This document shows positions 26,467 through 35,900 of a stretch of 64,000 nt of DNA, piece by piece. Positions within the stretch are counted from its first letter, which is position 1; every line of letters starts with the position of its first letter. Origin of the DNA: HyVt-477 sp965224605 (GTDB lineage: Bacteria; Pseudomonadota; Gammaproteobacteria; Thiotrichales; Thiotrichaceae). A program made the translations under genes and the position numbers. The stretch is taken from positions 1 to 64,000 of the forward strand of contig CBDCZP010000001.1 in the NCBI GenBank assembly GCA_965224605.1, in the 5' to 3' direction. The notes beneath the pieces are model-generated. The model had not been told where the DNA came from. It saw only the letters and a program-made list of their open reading frames with translations, and searched no databases.

Positions 26467-26622
26467 ATGCCCGATAAGATAAAAATGGTTTCATCAGCCG
26501 ACACAGGTTACTATTATACAACTACCAAGAATAAAAGAACTACACCTGGAAAACTTGAAATGAAAAAATATGATCCAGTAGTGCGTAAGCACGTTATGTT
26601 TAAGGAAGCTAAAATTAAGTAG
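26467..26622 (+). CDS. rpmG: 50S ribosomal protein L33
   Basis: A 51-residue frame reads MPDKIKMVSSADTGYYYTTT and ends VVRKHVMFKEAKIK, the L33 sequence. It lacks the Cys pairs of the zinc-binding form (C- version). It follows rpmB in the same operon and ends just before an intrinsic terminator. Confidence 0.96.
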   Translation: MPDKIKMVSSADTGYYYTTTKNKRTTPGKLEMKKYDPVVRKHVMFKEAKIK

Positions 26623-26644
26623 TTTTTAAGCTCTTTTACTGGAC

Positions 26645-26672
26645 AAAAGCCCGATTTATTCGGGCTTTTTTT
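26645..26672 (+). terminator. Terminator of the rpmB-rpmG operon
   Basis: AAAAGCCCGA (26645-26654) pairs with TCGGGCTTTT (26660-26669) and the T run continues to 26672. Confidence 0.9.
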
Positions 26673-26716
26673 ATGCTTGAAAAATACGGATGTGAGCCTT
26701 CAGGCTTGAATCTCTC

Positions 26717-27112
26717 TCAATGATAGTTGTCAGCTACATAACGACTACCCGGAACAATATAGGCTTTACCGTAGCTATCGTAACAAAGTGTACCGTTGAT
26801 TCTTATCTTGTTTCCATGTTTGTCATTTTGGTATTTATAGGTAGATCGGCAGTTTTTCTCACCGCTGTAATTTGAAGAACTCCCACTGTGTCCAGATGAG
26901 TAATTATAGCTATTTGATGGGTAGTAATGGCGAGTGTAATGACGACCATAGCTATAATGACGAGGGCGGCTGTAGTGTCTGCCATACCCATGATGACTGT
27001 TATGCGAACCGTAGCCGTAGCCGTAACCAGTGGCTGAGGATGTTTGTATGGGTGCGAGTGCAAGCACGAAAGTGGTTGCAGAAAATGCGAGTAGTTGTTT
27101 GATACTAACCAT
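26717..27112 (-). CDS. Exported Gly/Tyr/His-rich protein
   Basis: The 131-residue protein has a signal peptide (to about TSSA) followed by about 60 residues of low complexity: GYGYGYGSHNSHHGYGRHYS and repeated RHYS/GRHY units. The C-terminal part has two Cys residues (KNCRSTYKY and GTLCYDSYG) that could form a disulfide. I recognise no family. His and Tyr clusters suggest metal binding or a surface coat, which is inference only. Confidence 0.65.
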   Translation of the reverse strand: MVSIKQLLAFSATTFVLALAPIQTSSATGYGYGYGSHNSHHGYGRHYSRPRHYSYGRHYTRHYYPSNSYNYSSGHSGSSSNYSGEKNCRSTYKYQNDKHGNKIRINGTLCYDSYGKAYIVPGSRYVADNYH

Positions 27113-27327
27113 ATTAGCTCCTTTAGAATGATGGTAGTAGTAGCTCCTGTGATGCTAAAAAGCCATCTATTCTTATTATTGATAAAGATGTAATTTAAGG
27201 ATTTCTATAGAGTTAGATTTATTAGAACACCTTAAATACATTATTACACTACGAGAGAATTTATAATCCAGATGTGCATCTCTCTTAACCTATAAACGTA
27301 TTCATAGCTTATTCGAGGACATTTGCT

Positions 27328-28296
27328 ATGAAAGGATACCTAAGCGTTATATCTCTATTTCTTCTATGTGTTTTATCAACGGCCACTATTGCAGAACCTC
27401 TTAAGAACGGATTTGATCTAAAAAACAGTCTAATAGTAGCTGCCAATATCCATCAAGGTGGACCTTCCAAAGATGGTATTCCCTCCATAGATAATCCTAA
27501 GTTTGTTAGTGCAGCTCAGGCTGATTTCATGAGTGCTAATGACAAGGTGCTAGGTATCGTTCAGGCAGGTGAAGCGAAAGCTTATCCCATCAAAATTCTA
27601 AATTGGCATGAAATAGTAAATGATAGGATTCGCGGTCGAGGTGTGGCTATTACCTATTGTCCGCTATGTGGAACAGGCATGGTTTTTCATTCACACGTTA
27701 AAGGTAAAACACTTCATTTTGGTGTTTCAGGATTGCTTTATAACAGCGATATTCTACTTTACGATAGAGAAACACACTCATTATGGTCACAAATTCTTGC
27801 CAAGTCTGTGAATGGTTCATTGGTTGGAACGCCACTGCGAAGTATTCCTGTTGCACATATTCGTTGGCAGGATTGGAAAAAGCAACATCCGCACACTAAA
27901 GTATTATCAACGGATACGGGTTATTCAAGAAACTACAATCAATCGCCTTATGGGAATTATGACAAGAACCGGTCAATTTATTTTCCGTTGAGCGCAAAGA
28001 GCAACCAATACCATCCTAAAGAACGGGTATTAGGGGTTTGTATCAAACAGCGTTGTAAAGCCTATCCCTTTGTGGAATTAGTGCGATCAGGAAAGCGCAG
28101 TATTACAGATACCTTTGCAAGCCAGAGACTTATCATCAATTTTGATCCTGATAACCGTGATGGTCAGGTTCTAAGTCATGCTGGTAATGTTGGTGAGGTG
28201 GGTAGTAGCACAGCGAATTTAGTAGCAAGTGTTAATAGCTTTTGGTTTGCATGGTTTGCCTTTCATCCACAAACCGAAATTTATAAAACTGAATAG
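27328..28296 (+). CDS. DUF3179 domain-containing exported protein
   Basis: The 322-residue protein has a signal peptide (cleaved near TIA-EP) and the DUF3179 core: KAYPIKILNWHEIVND, then TYCPLCGTGMVFHSHV with its Cys pair, and GVSGLLYNSDILLYDRE. The function of this family is not established. A second Cys pair (GVCIKQRCKAYPF) lies in the C-terminal half. A hairpin with a short T run follows the stop (28300-28323). Confidence 0.87.
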   Translation: MKGYLSVISLFLLCVLSTATIAEPLKNGFDLKNSLIVAANIHQGGPSKDGIPSIDNPKFVSAAQADFMSANDKVLGIVQAGEAKAYPIKILNWHEIVNDRIRGRGVAITYCPLCGTGMVFHSHVKGKTLHFGVSGLLYNSDILLYDRETHSLWSQILAKSVNGSLVGTPLRSIPVAHIRWQDWKKQHPHTKVLSTDTGYSRNYNQSPYGNYDKNRSIYFPLSAKSNQYHPKERVLGVCIKQRCKAYPFVELVRSGKRSITDTFASQRLIINFDPDNRDGQVLSHAGNVGEVGSSTANLVASVNSFWFAWFAFHPQTEIYKTE

Positions 28297-28299
28297 AGG

Positions 28300-28323
28300 T
28301 GGTGGGTAAAAAACCCACCATTT
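28300..28323 (+). terminator. Hairpin after the DUF3179 gene
   Basis: TGGTGGGT (28300-28307) and ACCCACCA (28313-28320) form a perfect 8-bp stem with a five-A loop, followed only by TTT. Confidence 0.65.
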
Positions 28324-28504
28324 GATCTCACTAACCAAAATGTACCACGATGAATTCGGCGCCTAGTTTTTTTGTTAATGTCATTACCAACTCACGCCTA
28401 AGATAATAATTAAAAACCTTAACTAACTAATTAGTTATAGATTTACCTAATGCCTATATGACATTAGGACTTAAAGCCTAAAAAGAGTTTAGTAAAGAAT
28501 AGCC

Positions 28505-28589
28505 ATCAGGAGAGGATGATCGACGAGCGTAAAGAAATTGCATGTGAGCGGTAGATCAGGAGAGGATGATCGACGAGCGTAAAGAAATT
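28505..28589. repeat. Two 35-bp direct repeats, 50-bp period
   Basis: The same 35 bases (ATCAGGAGAGGATGATCGAC at the start, AAAGAAATT at the end) occur at 28505-28539 and 28555-28589, with a 15-base spacer. They lie in a 565-base gene-free gap between the DUF3179 gene and cysS and adjoin MITE copy 2. Confidence 0.7.
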
Positions 28590-28602
28590 ACGGTAGATTA
28601 CC

Positions 28603-28798
28603 CAGGGCTGTTCAATGCTAGCTCTTTTGTACAAAATACTATTGAATCTTCATATGATGGGTAGGTCGGATAAGGAACGCCATCCGACAAGATATTGAAT
28701 TTAATGTGTTTGTCGGATGGCGCTATCGCTTATTCGACCTACCAAAAATGCAAATTGGCTATTCATTGTATGAGAAAAATTAGCATTGAACAGCCCTG
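28603..28798 (+). mobile_element. MITE-like element, copy 2 (196 bp)
   Basis: CAGGGCTGTTCAATGCTA at the left end matches TAGCATTGAACAGCCCTG at the right. The flanking duplication is GTAGATTACC (10 bases each side). The copy is the reverse complement of the element at 20278-20473. It lies in the cysS downstream gap and disrupts no gene. Confidence 0.88.
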
Positions 28799-28812
28799 GT
28801 AGATTACCTAGT

Positions 28813-28829
28813 CCCAAATTCCATTTGGG
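28813..28829 (-). terminator. Possible cysS terminator hairpin
   Basis: CCCAAAT (28813-28819) and ATTTGGG (28823-28829) form a perfect 7-bp hairpin, 32 bases after the cysS stop on the minus strand. No T run follows, so a true terminator role is uncertain. Confidence 0.4.
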
Positions 28830-28861
28830 AACTCAGTTCAGGAAACTCCTGTTTCCAGTGT

Positions 28862-30262
28862 TTATTTCCTGCGCCAGATAGTACCCGTAGCACTATCCTC
28901 AAGCTCTATATTAAGAGCACTTAGTTGGTCTCTAATCCGGTCTGCTTCTGCCCAGTCGTTGTTAGCTTTTGCTTGAACTCGTTGAGTTACTAACGCATCT
29001 ATTTCGGTATCATCAGAGCCTTCTTCTGAAGGGTCAGCGCTACCTTTAAACCAGTCTTCAATGTTACCTTCTAGAAGTCCTAGTAAATTTGCTAATTTTT
29101 GGAGCAGGGCGCCTGTGCTGTTTGCTTCTACATTAGTGTCTTCGTCGCCGTCTTTACGTAACCGATTGGTTTCGCGTGCCAGCTCAAACAACACGGCTAA
29201 TGCTTCGGGTGTATTGAAGTCATCATCCATTGCAGCATAGAAACGGTTTTCATAGTCGGTATCTTGTAGTGGGTTTTCCAGCGTTAGTCCTCGTAGTGAG
29301 GTATATAGTCGATCTAATGATGAGCGGGCGCTATCTAGTTGATCAGTACTGTAGTTAAGTGGACTACGGTATTGGCTGGTTAATATGTAATAACGGATTT
29401 CTTCGCCTTTATACTCTTTCAACACATCACGAATAGTAAAGAAATTCCCAAGAGATTTGGACATCTTTTCTTTGTTGACGCGGATGAAGCCGTTATGTAG
29501 CCAGTAGTTGGCAAAGTGTTCTCCTGTGCAGGCTTCACTTTGCGCAATTTCATTTTCATGGTGAGGGAATTGTAAATCATGACCTCCACCGTGGATATCA
29601 AAGTGATTGCCTAAATGATAAGTAGACATAGCCGAGCATTCAATATGCCACCCTGGTCTGCCATTTCCCCAAGGAGATTCCCAGAAAGGCTCTTCTGGTT
29701 TGGCTGCTTTCCATAGTACAAAATCTAGTGGATCTTGTTTGGCTTGGTCGATGGCGATGCGCTCACCTGCACGGAGGTCTTCGATGTTTCTGCCAGAGAG
29801 TTTTCCATATTCTGGAAAAGAGCTGATGCTGTAATATACATCGCCGTTGTCAGCTGGGTAGGCGTTACCCTTGCTGATAAGCGTTTCTATCATAGTGATG
29901 ATGTTAGGCATGTAGTTTGTTGCGCGAGGTTCGAGGCTGGGAGGCAAATTACCTAATGTTTTTTCATCCTCATGCATGGCTTCGATGAAACGCTCTGTTA
30001 ATGTAGAGAACTCTTCACGGTTCTCATTGGCACGTTCGATGATTTTGTCGTCAATATCGGTGATGTTTCTGATATAGGTGACATCATATCCTGATGTTTT
30101 TAAATATCGGTTGATAATATCAAACACTACCATGACTCTGGCATGTCCAAGATGGCAATAGTCATATACCGTCATGCCGCAAACGTATATGCGCACTTTC
30201 CCTTCATCAATAGACGTAAAGGCTTCTTTGGTATTGGTAAGGCTGTTATAGACTTGTAGCAT
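28862..30262 (-). CDS. cysS: Cysteinyl-tRNA synthetase
   Basis: The 466-residue class I synthetase has the HIGH-type motif HLGHARVM near residue 37, the KMSKSLGNF motif near 268, and the zinc ligands Cys in YVCGMT, Cys in HIECSAM and the HHENE block. It charges tRNA-Cys. The length is normal for the bacterial enzyme. No clear ribosome binding site precedes the ATG. Confidence 0.96.
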   Translation of the reverse strand: MLQVYNSLTNTKEAFTSIDEGKVRIYVCGMTVYDYCHLGHARVMVVFDIINRYLKTSGYDVTYIRNITDIDDKIIERANENREEFSTLTERFIEAMHEDEKTLGNLPPSLEPRATNYMPNIITMIETLISKGNAYPADNGDVYYSISSFPEYGKLSGRNIEDLRAGERIAIDQAKQDPLDFVLWKAAKPEEPFWESPWGNGRPGWHIECSAMSTYHLGNHFDIHGGGHDLQFPHHENEIAQSEACTGEHFANYWLHNGFIRVNKEKMSKSLGNFFTIRDVLKEYKGEEIRYYILTSQYRSPLNYSTDQLDSARSSLDRLYTSLRGLTLENPLQDTDYENRFYAAMDDDFNTPEALAVLFELARETNRLRKDGDEDTNVEANSTGALLQKLANLLGLLEGNIEDWFKGSADPSEEGSDDTEIDALVTQRVQAKANNDWAEADRIRDQLSALNIELEDSATGTIWRRK

Positions 30263-30305
30263 AGTGTATTCGAATTAAATAAAATGTTTGTGAATACTAG
30301 CTTAG

Positions 30306-30638
30306 ATGAATGTTATCAACAAGGAGGAACAAGCAATTGTAAGTGGGGAAATGGGGGGGCAAGAAGATAAAAATATGGATGCCACCAAGAATGCCGTGTT
30401 GAAGTTAACATACCTTGAACCAAAAAGTTCAAGTGGGATCATACGGGTGTTTATTAGGCTTACCGACTGGATAAAAGATAAGCTATTGCTTGGCAACTAT
30501 CTAGTGGGTCATGCACACAAAACACCTTCCAGAACCCGAGGTAAGTATATAAGGCTCAAGGGCTTTTTTAACTTTAATCACGAACATCTCAGTAGACATC
30601 CTTGTAGAAACAATACTACAAATGTAGTCATTTGTTAA
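30306..30638 (+). CDS. Doubtful 110-residue frame upstream of the cysS start
   Basis: An open frame from 30306 encodes a basic protein with no recognised family (KSSSGIIRVFIRLTDWIKDK in the middle). An AAGGAGG at 30321-30327 lies inside the frame and does not position any plausible start. It may be non-coding. It is listed because the 600-base region between cysS and the next gene otherwise holds nothing I recognise. Confidence 0.2.
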   Translation: MNVINKEEQAIVSGEMGGQEDKNMDATKNAVLKLTYLEPKSSSGIIRVFIRLTDWIKDKLLLGNYLVGHAHKTPSRTRGKYIRLKGFFNFNHEHLSRHPCRNNTTNVVIC

Positions 30639-30863
30639 CCAACATTTCTCTATTTAAGGTATAAACTCGGTTAGATGGAGCTAAGGTTTTAATATCTAAA
30701 TAAAAATAATTGCTGTGGTCATTAAATTAGATTATTAGCATTTTATAATATCTTGTATCCAGTTTTAGAAGGATTTAAGAGTCATTTTAAATCGAAAAAA
30801 AGGAAATTGGTGTGGCTTTAAAGCAAATGCTAATATAGTACCTTTCTATTACTTGGGGCTCCT

Positions 30864-31175
30864 ATGTCTGAAGAGCATTTTACAAAAGAGAAACGCATAC
30901 TGATAGCCATGCGCAAAACGCTTGGAGCTGTTATCAAGGATGTTACACCCTCTAATTCTGCCTTTAAATCACCTTTATCGGAGTCAACAATCGAAGATGT
31001 TAAGATGTGTTTTGGCTTGATTGCAGCACGTGAACGAGAGATTGCTAAAGAAGCTGGAGTAGAAATTAAGGATCGTCCCCAGTTCACGGATGAGATTAAT
31101 AAAGATAATGTGGTCTCTATTGAGAGTTTGAAATCAACATTGCCTCGTAATCACTCTAAACCTAATGAAAGCTGA
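30864..31175 (+). CDS. Conserved hypothetical protein, 103 residues
   Basis: The protein reads MSEEHFTKEKRILIAMRKTL and continues with FGLIAAREREIAKEAG, a pattern I associate with short gammaproteobacterial proteins of unknown function found next to Xre/ParS-type genes. The helices are charged and no signal peptide is present. It lies 23 bases before an Xre/MbcA/ParS-type gene on the same strand, so they are likely cotranscribed. Confidence 0.6.
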   Translation: MSEEHFTKEKRILIAMRKTLGAVIKDVTPSNSAFKSPLSESTIEDVKMCFGLIAAREREIAKEAGVEIKDRPQFTDEINKDNVVSIESLKSTLPRNHSKPNES

Positions 31176-31198
31176 CCCTAACCTAGCTAGATTCAATA

Positions 31199-31648
31199 AT
31201 GGAAAACCCAATGGAAGATAAATATTCAAAAGAAGAAATGCTGGATATAACGAGCAGGGTTGTGAATTATCTTGATCAATGGCAGCTTAACCCTGAGGAA
31301 GTCATGGATATTTTAGGTATTTCCGATGTAAAGCCTCGTCATCTGCCCAAGTATCGTAAAATGGATACAGCGCTACCACAAACTGATGAGGTCTTCTCAC
31401 GTATAGATCATATCGTGGGAATTGCAGATGCACTGCGTACTACCTATCCCTTTAGTGATAAAATGAGAGTTATGTGGTTACGCAAACCGCATCGCCGTTT
31501 TCGCAAAAATACACCGCTATCAGTTATTCTTAAGGAAGGAGTAAACGGTTTGATGCGAGTTCGTGTTGAAGTCGATTGCGCTTATGGTTGGGCCATTGGC
31601 GATGCTATGAATGCCGCTGCCGCCAAGACCAGTGCTGCCAAGAGTTGA
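31199..31648 (+). CDS. Xre/MbcA/ParS-like antitoxin-fold protein
   Basis: The 149-residue protein has an N-terminal helical part (LDQWQLNPEEVMDILGISDV) and the C-terminal block MWLRKPHRRFRKNTPLSVIL followed by GLMRVRVEVDCAYGW, which resembles the toxin-binding domain of Xre/MbcA/ParS antitoxins. No RES-domain toxin lies beside it, so it is an orphan regulator or an unrelated family member. Its last 43 codons overlap the convergent exported-protein gene (31520-31648). Confidence 0.65.
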   Translation: MENPMEDKYSKEEMLDITSRVVNYLDQWQLNPEEVMDILGISDVKPRHLPKYRKMDTALPQTDEVFSRIDHIVGIADALRTTYPFSDKMRVMWLRKPHRRFRKNTPLSVILKEGVNGLMRVRVEVDCAYGWAIGDAMNAAAAKTSAAKS

Positions 31649-32023
31649 TTCAGGCTTTATGTTACTAGCCAGTACTTGATCGATAGATGCCGGTACTGGG
31701 GTTGTTTTACCTTTGCCCTTACCTAGTGCCAGAGCAACAACTTTATGTCTTACATCGGTAATGGCGGGGTGATAGAGATAATAGGAGTAGACCTTGTCTC
31801 TGTTAATGATATCGAGTTTTTTGTAGAACGCCCAAGTCGATGGGTAAAGTCTTTCCAGATCATATTCAAAAACATAATCAGGTAGGTCTTCTCTTAATAT
31901 AGCAACGGTGCTTTTATCTTGCGGGTAGATGTTCGCTGCAGAAGCGCTCTTTGCTGATGCACTTGAGATAAAAACTATTGAGCTAATGAGCATCGCGAGT
32001 ATCAGTAGAAGTAGTGTTTTCAT
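31520..32023 (-). CDS. Exported protein of unknown function, 167 residues
   Basis: A signal peptide (MKTLLLLILAMLISSIVFIS, cleaved near ASA-KS) follows a good GGGAG ribosome binding site on the minus strand. The mature part holds YVFEYDLERLYPSTWAFYKK, with conserved-looking aromatic residues; family unknown. The final 43 codons overlap the convergent gene ending at 31648 and are low in complexity (GSTGLGGSG), so the functional part may be the first 120 residues. Confidence 0.6.
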   Translation of the reverse strand: MKTLLLLILAMLISSIVFISSASAKSASAANIYPQDKSTVAILREDLPDYVFEYDLERLYPSTWAFYKKLDIINRDKVYSYYLYHPAITDVRHKVVALALGKGKGKTTPVPASIDQVLASNIKPESTLGSTGLGGSGIHSIANGPTISAIDFNTNSHQTVYSFLKNN

Positions 32024-32288
32024 TATTATCGTTCTCCCTGTGTATGCTTGAATTATTGTCGGGAGGCGCTATGAAGTCATGTGCTTATTGTACTAACTAT
32101 GCCGTTAGGTTGATGAAAAGATAAGTGGATTATTCCGGGAAATGATCGGTATGACTCTGTTGTCTGGATTGGGTTTGTAAGTTTCTATAATCTGCGTTGA
32201 GCGATAGAGAAAGACGGGAACTCAATGTGTTTAAGCCCACGCTCATACATCGAACAATTGTTCAGAGCTTCCTTGAGTGAGCCGAAGC

Positions 32289-32819
32289 TTACCAATGTCC
32301 TCTGCGGTGATGATAAGGAAAGGGGCGGTAATAGGGATGATCCCACCAATAGGGGTCTCTTATTGGTTTGGCTTTCTTGCCTTGCCAGAATTGTATTTTT
32401 TCTGCTTTGATTAATGGGTAGGTATAAGGATAGCTACCTACTTTGCCTTTTTGCACTCCGCTTAAAATACCAGTGATGGTCACTCGACTGGGCGTTTTAT
32501 ATTCGATGGGGTCAATGAATCCAGATATTTTTGCCATGAAGCGTCCTTGAGCCTTTTTTTGATCATTAGGTTCTGCACCTGACAAAGGTCGTTTTAGCAC
32601 TTCAATTTGTGTGTAGTCTTTGAAGTTCTTTACATTAATAATAGTTCCACCCCAAAATACTTTTGTCCCTTGGAGTTTTGCAGGAGAGGCTTTGGCTTGT
32701 GCAACGCTGATGGTAGGTAAATCAGAACGAGTAGCTGAGTTACTTGAACAGGCAGTTATAGTACTAATAAGCAATAAGCTGGTTAGGACTCTGAATACCA
32801 TAAATTGAGGTTTCATCAT
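32289..32819 (-). CDS. Slp-family outer membrane lipoprotein
   Basis: The protein has 176 residues from the ATG at 32817-32819, behind a GGAG ribosome binding site; the frame is open further upstream without one. The lipoprotein signal ends TITAC-SS. The body (QAKASPAKLQGTKVFWGGTI, and GRFMAKISGFIDPIEY) follows the Slp pattern. Slp proteins are starvation-inducible outer membrane lipoproteins. The C-terminal tail is rich in Trp, Tyr and His (YWWDHPYYRPFPYHHRRGHW). Confidence 0.85.
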   Translation of the reverse strand: MMKPQFMVFRVLTSLLLISTITACSSNSATRSDLPTISVAQAKASPAKLQGTKVFWGGTIINVKNFKDYTQIEVLKRPLSGAEPNDQKKAQGRFMAKISGFIDPIEYKTPSRVTITGILSGVQKGKVGSYPYTYPLIKAEKIQFWQGKKAKPIRDPYWWDHPYYRPFPYHHRRGHW

Positions 32820-32957
32820 TATCTCCTTGATGGGTAATTTGAATAGTAATGACCTCCTATCTTTATAGGACAAGGATGATACTCAGTAGTTCTATTTATT
32901 CCTTAGCATGGCTATAGCGCCGATAAACTGTTCTTTAGAGTCGGCTGTATATGTTAA

Positions 32958-35900
32958 CTATTGTAATCTCGCGGAGATATATTCTTCTATTTCATCCGCA
33001 GTTAAACGCGTTGCACTCACATCAATAGCATCGTTTATTAAGGGTTCACCTCTAAAGCCAAACAGATAACGAAGTAACAATAATCCATCGGTTAGTGCCT
33101 GACTTGTACCATCACCATCGATATCTGTAACGAGCAGACTCTTGGCGATATAAGCTTCTATATCAGCAGCTGTAGTTCTTGTGGCATCCATATCGATCGA
33201 CTGAGAGATGAGAGTGTCACCCCTAAAGCCAAACTGATAACGCAATAGTATAAGGCCATCGGTTAAGGGTTTCGCGGTACCGTCTTCATCAATGTCCCAG
33301 GTAAAGTCTACCAAGTCGCGACAGTCTGTCCGCGTCGCATCAAGATCAATCCCTTTCAGCATCCAGCTATAATTTAAGTCTTGTAAGACAGGGCAGAATT
33401 CAACAGGGTCGCCCTGATACTCAACACCGAATACGGCTTTATTGGCAGTGGTGAACGGTGCTAATGTATTACACTCATCAAATTCATAGCATTGTTCGTT
33501 TAACGCCCAATCGAAGAAAGGTTCAAGAAGCGGAATTTGTTCTAAATCATTCTTTAAACCCACCGATAAACCACGTGCATGAGCTTCATTGGCTATCCAT
33601 AGGTTATAACGAGTTTGATCATCGGAGCTTAGTGGGAAACCAGCATTGTTATCAGTTAGATAACCATCCATATTATCCGGTTCTACTCCGTCACAGCCTT
33701 TAGTGACAGCAAGGTCAAGTCGAGCGCGCATAATAGGCGCTAACAAGTCAATCTGACGAATATCTAACCATTGTTCATCGGCAAAACCATCTAAAGTGTT
33801 GCCAAGCAACGATGCTGGAAAGTCTCCGGCATCACTACGAAAATTTTCATAGCTACCCGCACTGAGATAACACACCACTTTGCGACCATCAGCATGAAGT
33901 TGGTCAATGGTCGCCTGAGACGTATTAAAGAGATCAATATCATACATAGCCACGTCAATGCTGGTATCAATTTCGCCGGTTAATTGCCACTGCCAGCTTG
34001 TAGCAGGAGCGGGTTGCCAAATATTACCTGCATTAAGACTAAAGTCAGCACTTACCACAATCTTAGTACTGTCTACGTTCTTAACAGCCATCGTCTTTAA
34101 TGTAGCGCTCTGAGAAAGCAGTATCGGATCAGTATATTGAGTAGAGGCTATAGTGGGTGTGCTTCCATCAAGGGTGTAATAAAGCACCGCATCGGCTTCA
34201 TCACTGCTTAAAAGAATACCGACTCGGCTATTAAAACTGCCTCCATTAGGGAAGATAGTTGCTGTTGGAATATTATTAATATTGACGTTAACCGTATCAG
34301 TAGCTGTTGCCCCTGCGTCATCTGTCACCAAAAATTGAAAAACTAAAGTCTCATCTGCTGTAACCTCTGGTGCAATGAAACTAGCAACAGCAGTATCGGG
34401 GGAAGATAAACTGACAGACGTGCCTGATGTTTGTGTCCACGCATAGCTGGCTATCGTACCGTCCGAATCAGTAGCGTTGCCTGTAAGCTTTACATTTATA
34501 CTTTCATTAATGCTTTCATCAATACTTTGATTGTCACCTGCATCCACAATGGGAGGAAGATTAACAGGTGTATTGGCATTTTCACCGAGATAGGGAGCCA
34601 CAGGGGTTCCCTCTAGCAAGGATAATGGTTGACTGGTAGTTGATGTATCACGGTTGGGTTCATCAACCTCCAGCGAGGTTAGCAAGGCTTCAGACAAGGC
34701 GGCATCTGGGCGCTGGAAACGTAGGTAATCAACACGAGCAATCAGATCAGGACTAGGTGAGTCAAAATCAATAACGCTGTAATTATGAAAGAAGCTGCCC
34801 GCTTCGTTATTATATCGACTGACACGATCCCAGTCCGTATAAGTAGTAATACCTATTTGCAAAGTATCGGCAAAATCAGCGCGGGTGTAGCGGTTCTCAA
34901 CCACCCAATTGCCACCCGGATGACGTCGCATCACAACCACTGTTTGACCGATACGGATAAATTGCAACCAGACTGTTTCTGGTCCGCCTTCTGCTACGTT
35001 TTCAGTTGGAACTCCTCGATTTGAATAGTATAAACTGGAAGATCCATTAACGGTGCTTTTGACTTCATAGGCGCGTTGCCCCGCATTCCCTGCGGCTCCA
35101 TAGGATAAGAAAATATAGTTTTCTGAATTCGGTCGCCAATCGCTATTACCACTATTGCCTGGATCAAACACCGTTGTTGCCGGTTCGACATCTGGATTAG
35201 GGAAGGTTATATCGGGTGCACCATGACTAAAGCCCGTCGCGTTTCTAACCATAATGCCCGCTAAAGAAAAACGGCGGTTAGGTGGTTCGCTGGCATCAGC
35301 CGAGTTATGACGACTATTGACGGTAATTTTAGCCGTGGCAATAAAGTCCCCGGTGATTTCCTTGAATGCTAACACTCCACGTAAATCAGCAAACCATGAA
35401 GACGAATATGGCGTTAAATGCATCTCTCCAGAAGAGTTGTTATTTACCGACCAATCTTCAAGCTGGTTAGCGCCCCAGCCTTCTTCCTGGAAAATGCGCT
35501 TCCAGTTGACGATGCTGGACGCGTCACTAAACTCATCACCGAAACCCGCAATAGGCGCATTGCCTATCCAGTCTGAATCACAGCGATCACCTATGCCGTC
35601 GTTATCTGCATCAGCCTGATCATTAAAGTCAACTGGACAATTATCAACATCGTTATTGAATCCATCACCATCCAAATCAAGATCACAGACATCACCGCGC
35701 CCATCCTGATCTTTATCCGCCTGATCTGCATTCGCCACAGCAGGGCAATTATCGGCAACGCCAACCACTTCATCTTCATCAGGATCAAGATTAGTACAGT
35801 CTGCAAATCCCGCTCGAATCCATGCATTGACGGTAGTTACATCATATTCATTACGCCAGTGGAACTTACCTTGTTGCTTAATTTCAGTAATAAATGAATC

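Noticed and set aside
28505..28589. CRISPR array
   Set aside because: Only two repeats, with a 15-base spacer and no cas genes; the repeat is not palindromic.
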